DNA of 64,000 bases from Daejeonia sp002484105 (GTDB lineage: Bacteria > Bacteroidota > Bacteroidia > Flavobacteriales > Weeksellaceae): assembly GCF_051175565.1 (NCBI RefSeq), contig NZ_CP195105.1, positions 2,294,001-2,358,000 on the forward strand. Reading direction: 5' to 3'. Below are positions 27,340 through 35,891 of this stretch, piece by piece (position 1 is the first letter of the stretch; every line of letters begins with the position of its first letter). A program made the position numbers and the translations under genes. A model generated the notes under the pieces. The model saw nothing but the letters and a program-made list of their open reading frames with translations, had not been told where the DNA came from and made no database searches.

Positions 27340-28740
27340 TCAGAGTTGGTCAATATTCAGATGGTGGGTAGCTTTCATCAGCTCTACCGCCTGCCGGCGC
27401 TGGTTGAAAACAGCGGTCTGGTATTCGAGTTCGGCATTTTCAAAGTCATTTTCAGCATCCACGAGATCGGAAGATTTTTTGGTTCCGTAGCGGAATTCTT
27501 TTTCCACATTTTCGAGAGCATTTCTGGCAATACTGCGTGCTTTTTCCTTAAGGCTGATCTGTGCAGCTGCGATGTCATAATTGGTCTGTGCATTGGCAAG
27601 ATTCAGCCGCAGTTTCCGGCTGGCATCACTTTTACGGTTTTCGAGAATATCTTTATTGATGCGGGCCTCTTCGATATTGGTTTTGCCTTCGTTGCCGTCA
27701 AAGATGTCCCAGCGGAAGCCAATTCCTGCCTGCAAAACAGGGAATATGTTCAGGTCGGAAGGTTTCCAGTCGAGCTTTTTGCCGGTTCCCGGAATGAGAT
27801 CTTTGGAGGTTGAGATATGATTGCCAAACAGCCCGAGATACGATACGGAAGTCTGTGCCTGCACTTTGGGAATCCACCAGCGTTCTTCGGCTTTTATTTT
27901 ATATTCGGCAGCTTTTATACCGTGTTCCAGAGCCTGAAGTTCAGGCCGGTTTGTTACCGATTGATCAAGAACCGTATACTGCACCGGATCCAGTTTAGTA
28001 GAAATCTGTGCAATACGTTCTTTGTCAATACCCGTCAGGAGGTTGAGTTGCGTGATGAGAAGCTGTTTTTTGCCTTCGTATTCTACGATTTTGGAATCGA
28101 GGAGCGCCTGCGCCAGTTCTATTTTCCGGTGGTCGTAAGGAGTAATCAGTCCGTATCCCAAAGCCTTGTCGGCGGTTTTCCGGTTGATTTCAAGGCGTTT
28201 TTTGCCTTCGTCAAGCACTTTTTTTGATTCTTCCAGGAGGGCAAAAAGATCATACGCTCTGGAAATTTCTGCAATGATGTCGTCTCTGGTTTTGTCCATC
28301 ATTTTCTGTTCAGAAAGGCTCTTTTCTCGGTTGGCCTCTTTCAGGTATTTCACTTTTCCGCCCGAATAGATCAGTACGGAAGCTTCAGCTTTAGAGACGG
28401 CAGAAATTCCGGAAATATTCAGATGGTTGGTGTTTTCCGGAATCACCATTCCCGGAAAAATTCCTGTTATGGCAGGAATGGTCATTTCGGGACTTGTAAA
28501 TTTGGCAGAAGTATAGAGATATCCCGTCTTTCCGGTGATGTCAATTCTGGGAAGAAATACATCCTTCAGACGCTCATCATTCAGCATGGTAAGACGATTC
28601 TGCAGCATTTCTTCAGAAAGTTTTCCGTCCAGAACCATAGCACTGTCCACCAGTTCTTTCAATTGTGGAGCCGACTGTGCAGACATTATGGCGGGGAAAA
28701 CGGCAGCAATTGCCACAATCCTCAGATTCGTTATTTTCAT
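27340..28740 (-). CDS. TolC-family outer-membrane protein, second cluster
   Basis: Outer-membrane channel of 466 aa. The signal peptide ends around IMSAQSAPQ, and the body has two long helical efflux repeats (for example TNYDIAAAQISLKEKARSIARNALENVEKEF). The start at 28740 begins the signal peptide (MKITNLRIVAIAAVFPA). It is the first gene of the second ABC-2 cluster; a 16-bp palindrome lies 55 bp upstream. Confidence 0.92.
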   Translation of the reverse strand: MKITNLRIVAIAAVFPAIMSAQSAPQLKELVDSAMVLDGKLSEEMLQNRLTMLNDERLKDVFLPRIDITGKTGYLYTSAKFTSPEMTIPAITGIFPGMVIPENTNHLNISGISAVSKAEASVLIYSGGKVKYLKEANREKSLSEQKMMDKTRDDIIAEISRAYDLFALLEESKKVLDEGKKRLEINRKTADKALGYGLITPYDHRKIELAQALLDSKIVEYEGKKQLLITQLNLLTGIDKERIAQISTKLDPVQYTVLDQSVTNRPELQALEHGIKAAEYKIKAEERWWIPKVQAQTSVSYLGLFGNHISTSKDLIPGTGKKLDWKPSDLNIFPVLQAGIGFRWDIFDGNEGKTNIEEARINKDILENRKSDASRKLRLNLANAQTNYDIAAAQISLKEKARSIARNALENVEKEFRYGTKKSSDLVDAENDFENAELEYQTAVFNQRRQAVELMKATHHLNIDQL

Positions 28741-28795
28741 TATAGACACTGTTTGTTTTGAAGGCACAAATTTCAGAACATTACAGAGTTTATCC

Positions 28796-28811
28796 TTTGA
28801 CAAATGTCAAA
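28796..28811. promoter_or_regulatory. Palindrome upstream of the second exporter operon, possible Crp/Fnr site
   Basis: TTTGACA-AA-TGTCAAA: 7-bp perfect arms around 2 bp, 55 bp upstream of the TolC start. The form suits a dimeric regulator; the Crp/Fnr protein at 24448 is the nearest candidate. Binding is inferred. Confidence 0.45.
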
Positions 28812-28942
28812 AAAGAAAATTTCCTTTATTGAACGGCCTTAGAGCAAATCAGAATAGCATATTACTATTAAATATACCTTGAAAACCTCTTCAATCATCT
28901 GCTAAAAAGCAGCCTGAGAAGATCATTGAAACCAATATTCAG

Positions 28943-28951
28943 AAAAAATAT
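28943..28951. repeat. Left target-site duplication of the IS
   Basis: AAAAAATAT directly before the left inverted repeat; identical to 30336-30344 directly after the right one. Confidence 0.85.
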
Positions 28952-30335
28952 CACAACCATCCGAAACTCTGAATAAAAAAAGTGCCTGAGAATGCGTTAT
29001 ATTGAAAAACATCTCAACTTTTTTCAGATATGGCATTATTCAGGCGCTCCAAAAATACAAACAAACCCTTACTTGGTCAAATAATAAATTTGATTCCTAG
29101 ACATTTACTCAACTCCGAAATCCACAAACATCAATCGGACAAAGGTTGCCATAAATACAAGACGTACGACCAATTGGCTACTTTAATGTTCGGACAGCTG
29201 AACAAATGTTATACCCTTTCTGATGTAAGTTTCGGATTATCAATCAGTAGTACATTTCTTTCTGATATTGGATTAAGCCAAAGTCCCGCAAAATCTACGA
29301 TGAGCGATGGTAATAAAAAAAGAAATTATCAGGTGTTCGAAAGCCTTTATTATAGGCTGTTGAGCTACTACAAACACACTTTGAAATCCAAGTATCAGAG
29401 CCAGATTATTGACGAAATTAAAAACCACAACATCAAATTGATTGACAGCAGCACCATTAGCTTGTGTTTGAGTCTTTTTAACTGGGCAAAGTTCCGAACA
29501 GCTAAAGGAGGCTTGAAAATCCATACCGTTTGGGACGACCAGTTGGGACTTCCCGATATGGTAAACATTAGCGAAGCCAAGGTTCACGACCGTTATGGAT
29601 TGCTGAACAATGTGTTCGACAAAGGCACGATAATCGTGGAAGACAGAGGGTATTTTGATTTTTCTTTGATGATGAAAAGAATCAAAGCTGAGAACGTTTT
29701 TGTAACCCGAATCAAGGAAAATACGGTATATAGAACGCTGGAAGAAAAGGAACTTCCCGATGATAAAGAGCAGGATATCCTCAAAGATGAAATTATTGAA
29801 TTATATTCCAAAAAGGCAGAGGAAACAGGCATTGACAAGCAAAAATTGCGATTGGTACACGTTTATAAAGAAGACGAAAACAAGGTCATCGAAATCATCA
29901 CTAACCATCTCGATTGGGAAGCCCGAACCATTGCCGATTTGTACAAAAAACGATGGAATATTGAATTGTTTTTCAAAGCAATGAAACAGAATTTACAAAT
30001 CAAAACCTTTCTGGGAACAAGCGAGAATGCGGTGAAATCGCAGATTTATGTGGCTTTGATCTGTTATTTGCTTTTGGAATTGATAAAAAGGTGTTATTGC
30101 ACCGGAAAACCGGCATTCAGTAATTTTTGTGAGAAAGTCAGAGTATGTTTGATGCACTATTTAACCTTGGATTACATCTGCAACGAACTTAAACCCATCG
30201 TAAAAAAAGCGAAAAAACCACCCCAAACTACCCTTTTTGACCTACATAATTCCGGCTACCAAACAATTTTACCCCTATAAACAGGGGCGTGCAGAAGTTT
30301 TTTTGCTAATATTTAAAAACTTTCGGACGGCTGTG
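28952..30335 (+). mobile_element. Complete IS4-family insertion sequence (1384 bp)
   Basis: The left end CACAACCATCCGAAAC and the right end, read inward (CACAGCCGTCCGAAAG), form imperfect terminal inverted repeats matching at 13 of the first 16 positions. The element encodes one full-length transposase and is flanked by a perfect 9-bp direct repeat. The intact gene and exact duplication point to a recent and possibly still mobile insertion. It sits in the intergenic region between the second exporter operon and the cydAB terminator. Confidence 0.88.
29030..30280 (+). CDS. IS4-family transposase
   Basis: DDE transposase of 416 aa. The N-terminal DUF4372-like part is LLGQIINLIPRHLLNSEIHKHQ. 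The catalytic acids lie in KLIDSSTISLCL (first D), VEDRGYFDF (second D) and YKKRWNIELFFKAMKQN, the Y-x2-R-x3-E-x6-K signature with the catalytic E. The C-terminus is complete (FDLHNSGYQTILPL). There are no frameshifts or stops, so it is probably functional. Confidence 0.93.
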   Translation: MALFRRSKNTNKPLLGQIINLIPRHLLNSEIHKHQSDKGCHKYKTYDQLATLMFGQLNKCYTLSDVSFGLSISSTFLSDIGLSQSPAKSTMSDGNKKRNYQVFESLYYRLLSYYKHTLKSKYQSQIIDEIKNHNIKLIDSSTISLCLSLFNWAKFRTAKGGLKIHTVWDDQLGLPDMVNISEAKVHDRYGLLNNVFDKGTIIVEDRGYFDFSLMMKRIKAENVFVTRIKENTVYRTLEEKELPDDKEQDILKDEIIELYSKKAEETGIDKQKLRLVHVYKEDENKVIEIITNHLDWEARTIADLYKKRWNIELFFKAMKQNLQIKTFLGTSENAVKSQIYVALICYLLLELIKRCYCTGKPAFSNFCEKVRVCLMHYLTLDYICNELKPIVKKAKKPPQTTLFDLHNSGYQTILPL

Positions 30336-30344
30336 AAAAAATAT
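30336..30344. repeat. Right target-site duplication of the IS
   Basis: AAAAAATAT, identical to the copy at 28943-28951. Confidence 0.85.
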
Positions 30345-30384
30345 ATTGAATTTTTTCTTCATTTCATTAACCGGAATTTTTGTT

Positions 30385-30422
30385 TCAATAAAAAAAGCTG
30401 ACCGTTTCCCGACAGCTTTTTT
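30385..30422 (-). terminator. Terminator of the first cydAB operon
   Basis: On the minus strand AAAAAAGCTG...CAGCTTTTTTT forms a stem with a U run, 18 bp past the cydB stop. Confidence 0.75.
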
Positions 30423-30439
30423 GTTTTTAAACTGATTAA

Positions 30440-31507
30440 TTAATGTTCAAGATGATCAATTTTTCCTGAGAGAATTCTTTTCTGGACGACAAAATAAGCC
30501 AGAGCCAGACACGATGCAACAAACATCCACCACAACGCAGTAGAAAGTCCGTACTCGGTATTCGCCGTGTTATCAATCGTCAGAGGAGGGTTGACACTGT
30601 TCAATGAAGGCAGGATCACAGGAAACATCGAAACAAAGGAAGAGGTGATACCACCTACAATCATCGCAGAAGAACAGACAAATGCCACAGCAGGATTCCT
30701 GAATTTGCGCACCCAAAAAAGCGCGACAAATCCCACAGCAAAAATCAGAGGAAAGATTAAATTCAGAAAATGCTGATGGAACATACGGAACATATCCCTG
30801 TTGATACTGCCCCAGACAAAAAGGGATGCCAACAGAAAAAACAGCACTGCATAATTGCCGTAATACACATAATTTTTCAGTTTTGGAATCAGATGTGAGT
30901 TGGTTTTCAGGATGATCCAGTTGGCACCATGGATGGAAAGAATCAGAAATCCGAGTATCGCTATCAGAAGTGTAAACCAGTCGAGAACGCCTACCTCAGG
31001 AACAAGCGGACTGAACTGCTCATTCCATAGCGGAAGGAAAAAATACTGTGGCTCCAGTGTTGACACACCATTTTCTACCTGTCCCATATTCACCCCCCGA
31101 ACGATATTCCCAAGTGCTGCGCCACAGAACACCGCCAGCAGAAGACTTGAAATACCGAAAGCCTTGTCCCAGAAACTGTGCCACACCGGATTGCTGAACT
31201 GATTCCTCAGCTCCAGTCCTGTTGCACGGAAAATCATCAGCCAAAGAAGGATAATCAGGGGTAAATAAAAACCGCTGAACACCGATGCATAATATACCGG
31301 AAATGCCATAAACAGAAGCCCGCCGGCAACGACAAGCCATACCTCATTGAAATCCCAGAAAAGACCGGCAGATTTAGCAATCAATTGCTTGTCTTCTTCT
31401 GTTTTTGCAAAAAAGAGATGGATAATGCCCGCGCCAAAGTCGTATCCATCGAGAACAAAATAGATACAGACCACAAACAGTAGAATTGAATACCAGAGAA
31501 TTTCCAT
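30440..31507 (-). CDS. cydB: Cytochrome bd oxidase subunit II (first copy)
   Basis: Inner-membrane quinol oxidase subunit, 355 aa. WYSILLFVVCIYFVLDGYDFGAGI is the family start (LDGYDFG). FWDFNEVWLVVAGGLLFMAFP, the RNQF loop and the helix with SIHGANWIILKTN are also recognisable. It starts 2 bp after cydA. It forms the heme bd terminal oxidase with the adjacent CydA. Confidence 0.95.
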   Translation of the reverse strand: MEILWYSILLFVVCIYFVLDGYDFGAGIIHLFFAKTEEDKQLIAKSAGLFWDFNEVWLVVAGGLLFMAFPVYYASVFSGFYLPLIILLWLMIFRATGLELRNQFSNPVWHSFWDKAFGISSLLLAVFCGAALGNIVRGVNMGQVENGVSTLEPQYFFLPLWNEQFSPLVPEVGVLDWFTLLIAILGFLILSIHGANWIILKTNSHLIPKLKNYVYYGNYAVLFFLLASLFVWGSINRDMFRMFHQHFLNLIFPLIFAVGFVALFWVRKFRNPAVAFVCSSAMIVGGITSSFVSMFPVILPSLNSVNPPLTIDNTANTEYGLSTALWWMFVASCLALAYFVVQKRILSGKIDHLEH

Positions 31508-31509
31508 AA

Positions 31510-32841
31510 TTATACGTGTTGTTTTTCAGGTCCTTTTAATATAATTTTCATTACAATAACAACGAACAGAATCCCCAGCAGCAGATAAAGTCCGATAAAT
31601 CCGAGCAGCGTAAAGAGTGTGTTGCCCGAAGAAACATGAGGAGAAATGCCCTCACTGGTTTTCAGAAGTCCGTATACAAGCCACGGCTGTCGCGAAAGCT
31701 CTGCCGTATACCATCCGGCAAGGTTGGCAATATAAGCCATGGGGGCAAGAATCATCATCATCCACATGATAAAACGGTTCCGGAAAACCCTTCCCTTACG
31801 AAGCAATACTGCGGCCAGCAGCATAATAGCGATAAAGACGGTACCAAGACCTATCATAATATGATAAGAGTAATACAGTGCAGGAATATTGGATGGCAGT
31901 TCTTCCGGCTTGAAATCATTCATACCGGGAACAGATTCCGTAAAGCTCTGGTAAGTAAGAAAACTGAGCACTTTGGGCACAGCGACGGCATTGTCGAGTT
32001 TTTTGTTTACCATATTCGGCTGTCCGATCAGGATAATTTCTGATCCGTTTTTCTGCGTTTCAAAAATTCCTTCCATTGCGGCAAAGCCCGGAGCATGGTA
32101 TTTTGCCGTATTTTTGGCATTCAGATCTCCCGTAGGAAATGCTACGAGTATGGTGGAAAAAGCCCCGAAGACAATTCCCCAACCCAGCAACAGTTTTCCG
32201 AATTCAATATTCCTTCTGCTCATGATGTAGAACGAACCAATGCTGCAAACTACAAACGCCGATGTCACCACGGATGCCATCTGATTGTGCAGAAAAGAAG
32301 GCCACAGCCACGGATTGGAAAAGAGCGCTCCAAAATTCTTCAGTACATAGCGCCCGTTTTCGAGAATTTCGTAGCCTACGGGAAACTGCATCCACGAATT
32401 GGTAGCAAGGATAAGAAACCCGCTGGCCCACGAACCCAGAAAGATCATAAAAGCACAGAAAAAGTGCAGTTTCTGGTTCATCCACTTCTCACCAAAGATA
32501 AAGAGTGCCAGGAATGACGACTCCAGTACGAACGAGAACATGCCTTCCATGGCCAGGGTCTGGCCGATGATATTCCCGGTAAGTTCCGAAAATTTTGCCC
32601 AGTTGGTTCCGAACTGAAACTCCATTGGGATTCCCGATATCACACCCATCAGAAAATTGACGGCAAAAATCTTCATCAGAAATTTGGAGGCGTTGTTGTA
32701 TTTTTCGTTTTCTGTCTTCAGATACATAAACTTGAAGAAAACGATAATCAGTGAAAGCCCCATCGTAAGCTGTGGAAACAGATAGTGAAATGTGATGGTA
32801 AAGGCAAACTGAATACGGTGATAAAACAGGATATCTTCCAT
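31510..32841 (-). CDS. cydA: Cytochrome bd oxidase subunit I, short Q-loop type (first copy)
   Basis: Quinol-oxidising, heme-carrying subunit of 443 aa. The heme b595 ligand H19 is in FTITFHYLFPQLTMG, with SFLHNQMAS and GWYTAELSRQPWLVYGLLKT later. At 443 aa it is about 70 residues shorter than the second copy and has a short Q loop, so it belongs to the short (cyanide-insensitive-like) branch. ATG 32841 (MEDILFYHRIQFA) fits the family. A -7 box and a perfect inverted repeat lie just upstream, and a Crp/Fnr gene is the next gene upstream. Confidence 0.94.
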   Translation of the reverse strand: MEDILFYHRIQFAFTITFHYLFPQLTMGLSLIIVFFKFMYLKTENEKYNNASKFLMKIFAVNFLMGVISGIPMEFQFGTNWAKFSELTGNIIGQTLAMEGMFSFVLESSFLALFIFGEKWMNQKLHFFCAFMIFLGSWASGFLILATNSWMQFPVGYEILENGRYVLKNFGALFSNPWLWPSFLHNQMASVVTSAFVVCSIGSFYIMSRRNIEFGKLLLGWGIVFGAFSTILVAFPTGDLNAKNTAKYHAPGFAAMEGIFETQKNGSEIILIGQPNMVNKKLDNAVAVPKVLSFLTYQSFTESVPGMNDFKPEELPSNIPALYYSYHIMIGLGTVFIAIMLLAAVLLRKGRVFRNRFIMWMMMILAPMAYIANLAGWYTAELSRQPWLVYGLLKTSEGISPHVSSGNTLFTLLGFIGLYLLLGILFVVIVMKIILKGPEKQHV

Positions 32842-32849
32842 AAACCGGG

Positions 32850-32875
32850 ATTTGAAAAATTGTCTTTCAAATATA
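32850..32875 (-). promoter_or_regulatory. cydA promoter with overlapping inverted repeat
   Basis: Minus-strand -7 box TATATTTG (32868-32875), overlapped by the perfect inverted repeat ATTTGAAA-N7-TTTCAAAT (32850-32872). The repeat starts 9 bp before the cydA start. A regulator bound there would block or control transcription start; the neighbouring Crp/Fnr protein is the obvious candidate. Confidence 0.55.
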
Positions 32876-32972
32876 AGTCTTTTATTTTTAGCAGGAGTCT
32901 TCCGGCAGACGAATTCATTTCCAATATCCGTTATTTTGAAAAACAAAGCCAAAAAGTCGAAACCGTTTCCAG

Positions 32973-33007
32973 AAAAAAAGAACCTCCGGCTTTGGGCTGA
33001 AGGTTCT
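32973..33007 (-). terminator. Terminator after the Crp/Fnr gene
   Basis: Stem AGAACCT / AGGTTCT (32979-33007) followed by a TTTTTTT run on the minus strand, 10 bp past the regulator stop. Confidence 0.75.
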
Positions 33008-33017
33008 GTATACGATA

Positions 33018-33587
33018 TTAAAAGCGGCTGAGGGTTTCTTTGCTAACCCCAAGAAATGCTGCAAGAAATTTCTTGGGAACCCGCGCCGCAAGATCGGGAT
33101 GTTTCCGGATCAGGCTGTGGTAGCGTTCTTCTGCACTGTCTTTCATCAGCGAGAGGATTCTTTTCTGCAGAAAAACAACGGATCTGCTGGTTTTGATCCT
33201 GAAAAAATTTGCCAGCTGAACGTATCTGCTGCAGAGTTCTTCACGGTTTTCGTAGGAAAGACTCATGAAAACACTGTTTTCGATACATTCAATATTCATT
33301 GTGGCGGGCGTATGAAAAAGGAACGAATAATAATCGCTCACCCAGTAATTTTCTTTTGCAAACTGAATGATATATTCCTTACCTTCTTCATCAATTTCGT
33401 AAGACTTTACGATTCCGGACATAATCAGATATTCTTTGGTGGCCATAATACCGTCATGTAGAAGCAGCTCCCCTTTTTTCCTTTTCTCAAGCTCAAAACG
33501 GGATGAAATTTCATTCCAGTCGCGGTCGGAAAATATTCCGAAGACCGACATGTGGTTGCGAAGCAACTGATAATAATCCTCTGACAT
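33018..33587 (-). CDS. Crp/Fnr-family transcriptional regulator
   Basis: A 189-aa regulator with a cyclic-nucleotide-binding-like barrel (KKGELLLHDGIMATKEYLIMSGIVKSYEI) and a C-terminal helix-turn-helix (VPKKFLAAFLGVSKETLSRF). There is no N-terminal cysteine cluster. A -7 box TATCTTTG (33594-33601, minus strand) lies only 6 bp before ATG 33587, so the mRNA may be nearly leaderless. Its position just upstream of cydAB suggests control of that oxidase. Confidence 0.88.
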   Translation of the reverse strand: MSEDYYQLLRNHMSVFGIFSDRDWNEISSRFELEKRKKGELLLHDGIMATKEYLIMSGIVKSYEIDEEGKEYIIQFAKENYWVSDYYSFLFHTPATMNIECIENSVFMSLSYENREELCSRYVQLANFFRIKTSRSVVFLQKRILSLMKDSAEERYHSLIRKHPDLAARVPKKFLAAFLGVSKETLSRF

Positions 33588-33662
33588 CGTATGCAAAGAT
33601 AATAAAATCTATACCGCGAAATATTTCAAAAATATGATAAGGCCATCAAAATAGTTTATTCA

Positions 33663-34610
33663 TCAATATTTGCCGGCCTCGTTCAGAAGGTCGAGATCCT
33701 GTTCGTCGAGTTTCAGTTCGGGTGCGGCAAAGATGGTTTCCAACTGATGTGCAGATGTAGCACTCACAATGGGTGCGGTAACCAGCGGATGTGCCAGCAG
33801 CCATGCAAGCGAAACTGTTGCCGGTGTGGTATGGTGTTTTTCCGCAACTTTATCCAGTGCAGCAAGGACAGCTTTCCCTCTGGCGTCAAAATATTTCCGG
33901 ATGCCTTCGCCTCTTGCCGTTTTGCTAAAATCCTCTTCTGTACGGTATTTTCCCGTCAGGAAACCTGCTTCCAGAGACCAGTAAGTAAAGACACTCAATC
34001 CGAATTTTTCTACAAGCGGTGCATATTCTTTTTCAAATTTTTCGCGTACGAGGAGGTTGTAATGCGGCTGGAGTGCCACATATTTCGGGTAGCCGTTTTT
34101 TTCGGAAACTTCAAAAGATTCGGTCAGCCTTTCCGGAGAAACATTGGAGGCGGCGATATAGCGCACTTTTCCTGCCTTTACGATTTCCTGATACGCTTCA
34201 AGCGTTTCTTCAACCGGTGTTACGTTGTCATCAAAATGCGTATAATACAGGTCAATATAGTCCGTCTGCAGGCGTTTCAGAGATTCGTCAACAGATTTCA
34301 GGATGTGCTTTCTGCTGATGTCAAAACCATGTTCTTTCGTTTCGGAACCTACTTTAGTGGCGATCACCATCCGGTCGCGGTTGCCTCTCTCTTTCATCCA
34401 TTTTCCGATGATGGTTTCGCTTTGTCCACCTACACCGTTCACCCACCAACTGTAGGTATCTGCGGTATCAACAAAATTGAATCCTCCATCTACAAAACGA
34501 TCAAGGATATCAAAAGACTGCTGCTCATCGAGTGTCCATCCGAACACATTTCCTCCGAAATTGACTGGTGCAATTTCGATATCGGTATTTTTAATGATTA
34601 CTTTTTTCAT
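33663..34610 (-). CDS. Aldo/keto reductase
   Basis: NAD(P)H-dependent oxidoreductase with a TIM-barrel fold, 315 aa. The catalytic tetrad is visible: D in FVDTADTY, Y in DTYSWW, K in IATKVGSE, H in LYYTHFDD. The C-terminal SATSAHQLETI is the usual NADP-binding segment. The substrate is not determinable; related enzymes reduce aldehydes and sugars. It is followed upstream by an MFS gene and an SDR gene on the same strand. Confidence 0.92.
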   Translation of the reverse strand: MKKVIIKNTDIEIAPVNFGGNVFGWTLDEQQSFDILDRFVDGGFNFVDTADTYSWWVNGVGGQSETIIGKWMKERGNRDRMVIATKVGSETKEHGFDISRKHILKSVDESLKRLQTDYIDLYYTHFDDNVTPVEETLEAYQEIVKAGKVRYIAASNVSPERLTESFEVSEKNGYPKYVALQPHYNLLVREKFEKEYAPLVEKFGLSVFTYWSLEAGFLTGKYRTEEDFSKTARGEGIRKYFDARGKAVLAALDKVAEKHHTTPATVSLAWLLAHPLVTAPIVSATSAHQLETIFAAPELKLDEQDLDLLNEAGKY

Positions 34611-34697
34611 TTTATTTAAATTTTAAACTTCAAATTTCGTTGATTTCCGATAAATGTTAATGGTAAGAAACTTCTATTTTACTGTAAAAAAACAACA

Positions 34698-35870
34698 TTA
34701 TAAAATGTTGATATGATGCTTACGGAAATTCTTCCCGTTCATAGAATAAGTAAAGAGCAGCATGAAACCAAAAATTGCAAGAAAAACACCCGGTACAGCT
34801 GTAAATTCGTACGAATAGCCCATTGTAACAGGAATACCTCCCACGTATGCGCCGATGGCATTTCCGAGATTGAAGCCAATCTGTGCAAGTGAGCCCCCCA
34901 GCATTTCTCCTCCTTCCGAATTTTTGAGAACCAGAATCTGCTGTGGTGCTGAGAGTGCAAAAAGACATGCCGTACTCATGAACAGGAGCAACAAACCTGC
35001 AATGGCAAAATGTGACCAGAAAAAAATCATTACCATAATCAGGATTACCAGTCCCTGCGTTACCATTGCTACTTTGACGGGCGAATACATATCCGTCAGC
35101 TTTCCGCTGATGAAATTTCCGATCACCATGCCCAGACCGCCCAAAACCATAATAATGCCCATACTGCTCTCCTGAAAACCGGAAACTTCCGTCATGGCTT
35201 TGCTCACATAGCTGTACCACGAAAAAATCCCTCCATTACCGAAAGTGATGGCAAGTACAAGAATCCATGGAGCCCAGTTTTTCAGAAAGCGGAACTGCCC
35301 CCTGAAGCCATTATCGGGTAGCGGTCGTATATTGGGTATCCACCGGAAAAGTGCCATCATCGTCAGCAATCCCCATGCAGCTACAATATAATAGACCACG
35401 CGCCAGGTAAAGTGCGAGCCCAGAAAAGTACCCAACGGGACGCCCACGAGATTGGCCACCGTCATTCCCGAAATCATGGCTGCCACAGCACTTCCCTCTT
35501 TTCCTTTCCCTGCCAGCTGGCTGGCCACAATGGAGCCAACACCAAAATACGCACCATGCGGAAAGCCGGCAATAAACCGCCACACCGACATCGAGGCATA
35601 AGAATGGCTGAGTGAAAACGCCAGATTACCGATGATAAAAACGGCCATCAACAGCAAAAGAATATTTTTCAGGGAGAGTTTCCTTGCGACAATCACCATC
35701 AGCGGTGCGCCCACACAAACCCCAATGGCATAGTACGAAATAAAATGTCCTGCAACGGGTATCGGAACTTTGATATCCTGCGCCAGATCCGGCAAAATCC
35801 CCATCATTCCATATTCTGTCATTCCCAGCCCAAAGGTGCCGAGAGCAAGTGCCAGATAACTTAATTTCAT
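34698..35870 (-). CDS. MFS transporter (AraJ/YdhP-like)
   Basis: A 12-helix major facilitator transporter of 390 aa. LALGTFGLGMTEYGMMGILPDLA is the typical AraJ/YdhP first helix, with MSVWRFIAGFPHGAYFGVGS in helix 4 and a GNFISGKLTD loop in the middle. It is likely an exporter of small metabolites or drugs. It starts 21 bp after the SDR stop, so both are probably co-transcribed. Confidence 0.9.
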   Translation of the reverse strand: MKLSYLALALGTFGLGMTEYGMMGILPDLAQDIKVPIPVAGHFISYYAIGVCVGAPLMVIVARKLSLKNILLLLMAVFIIGNLAFSLSHSYASMSVWRFIAGFPHGAYFGVGSIVASQLAGKGKEGSAVAAMISGMTVANLVGVPLGTFLGSHFTWRVVYYIVAAWGLLTMMALFRWIPNIRPLPDNGFRGQFRFLKNWAPWILVLAITFGNGGIFSWYSYVSKAMTEVSGFQESSMGIIMVLGGLGMVIGNFISGKLTDMYSPVKVAMVTQGLVILIMVMIFFWSHFAIAGLLLLFMSTACLFALSAPQQILVLKNSEGGEMLGGSLAQIGFNLGNAIGAYVGGIPVTMGYSYEFTAVPGVFLAIFGFMLLFTYSMNGKNFRKHHINIL

Positions 35871-35891
35871 GTATTCTCTGTTAGTCTTCTG

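Noticed and set aside
32204..32485. Minus-strand frame inside cydA
   Set aside because: Alternative-frame shadow with no conserved motif.
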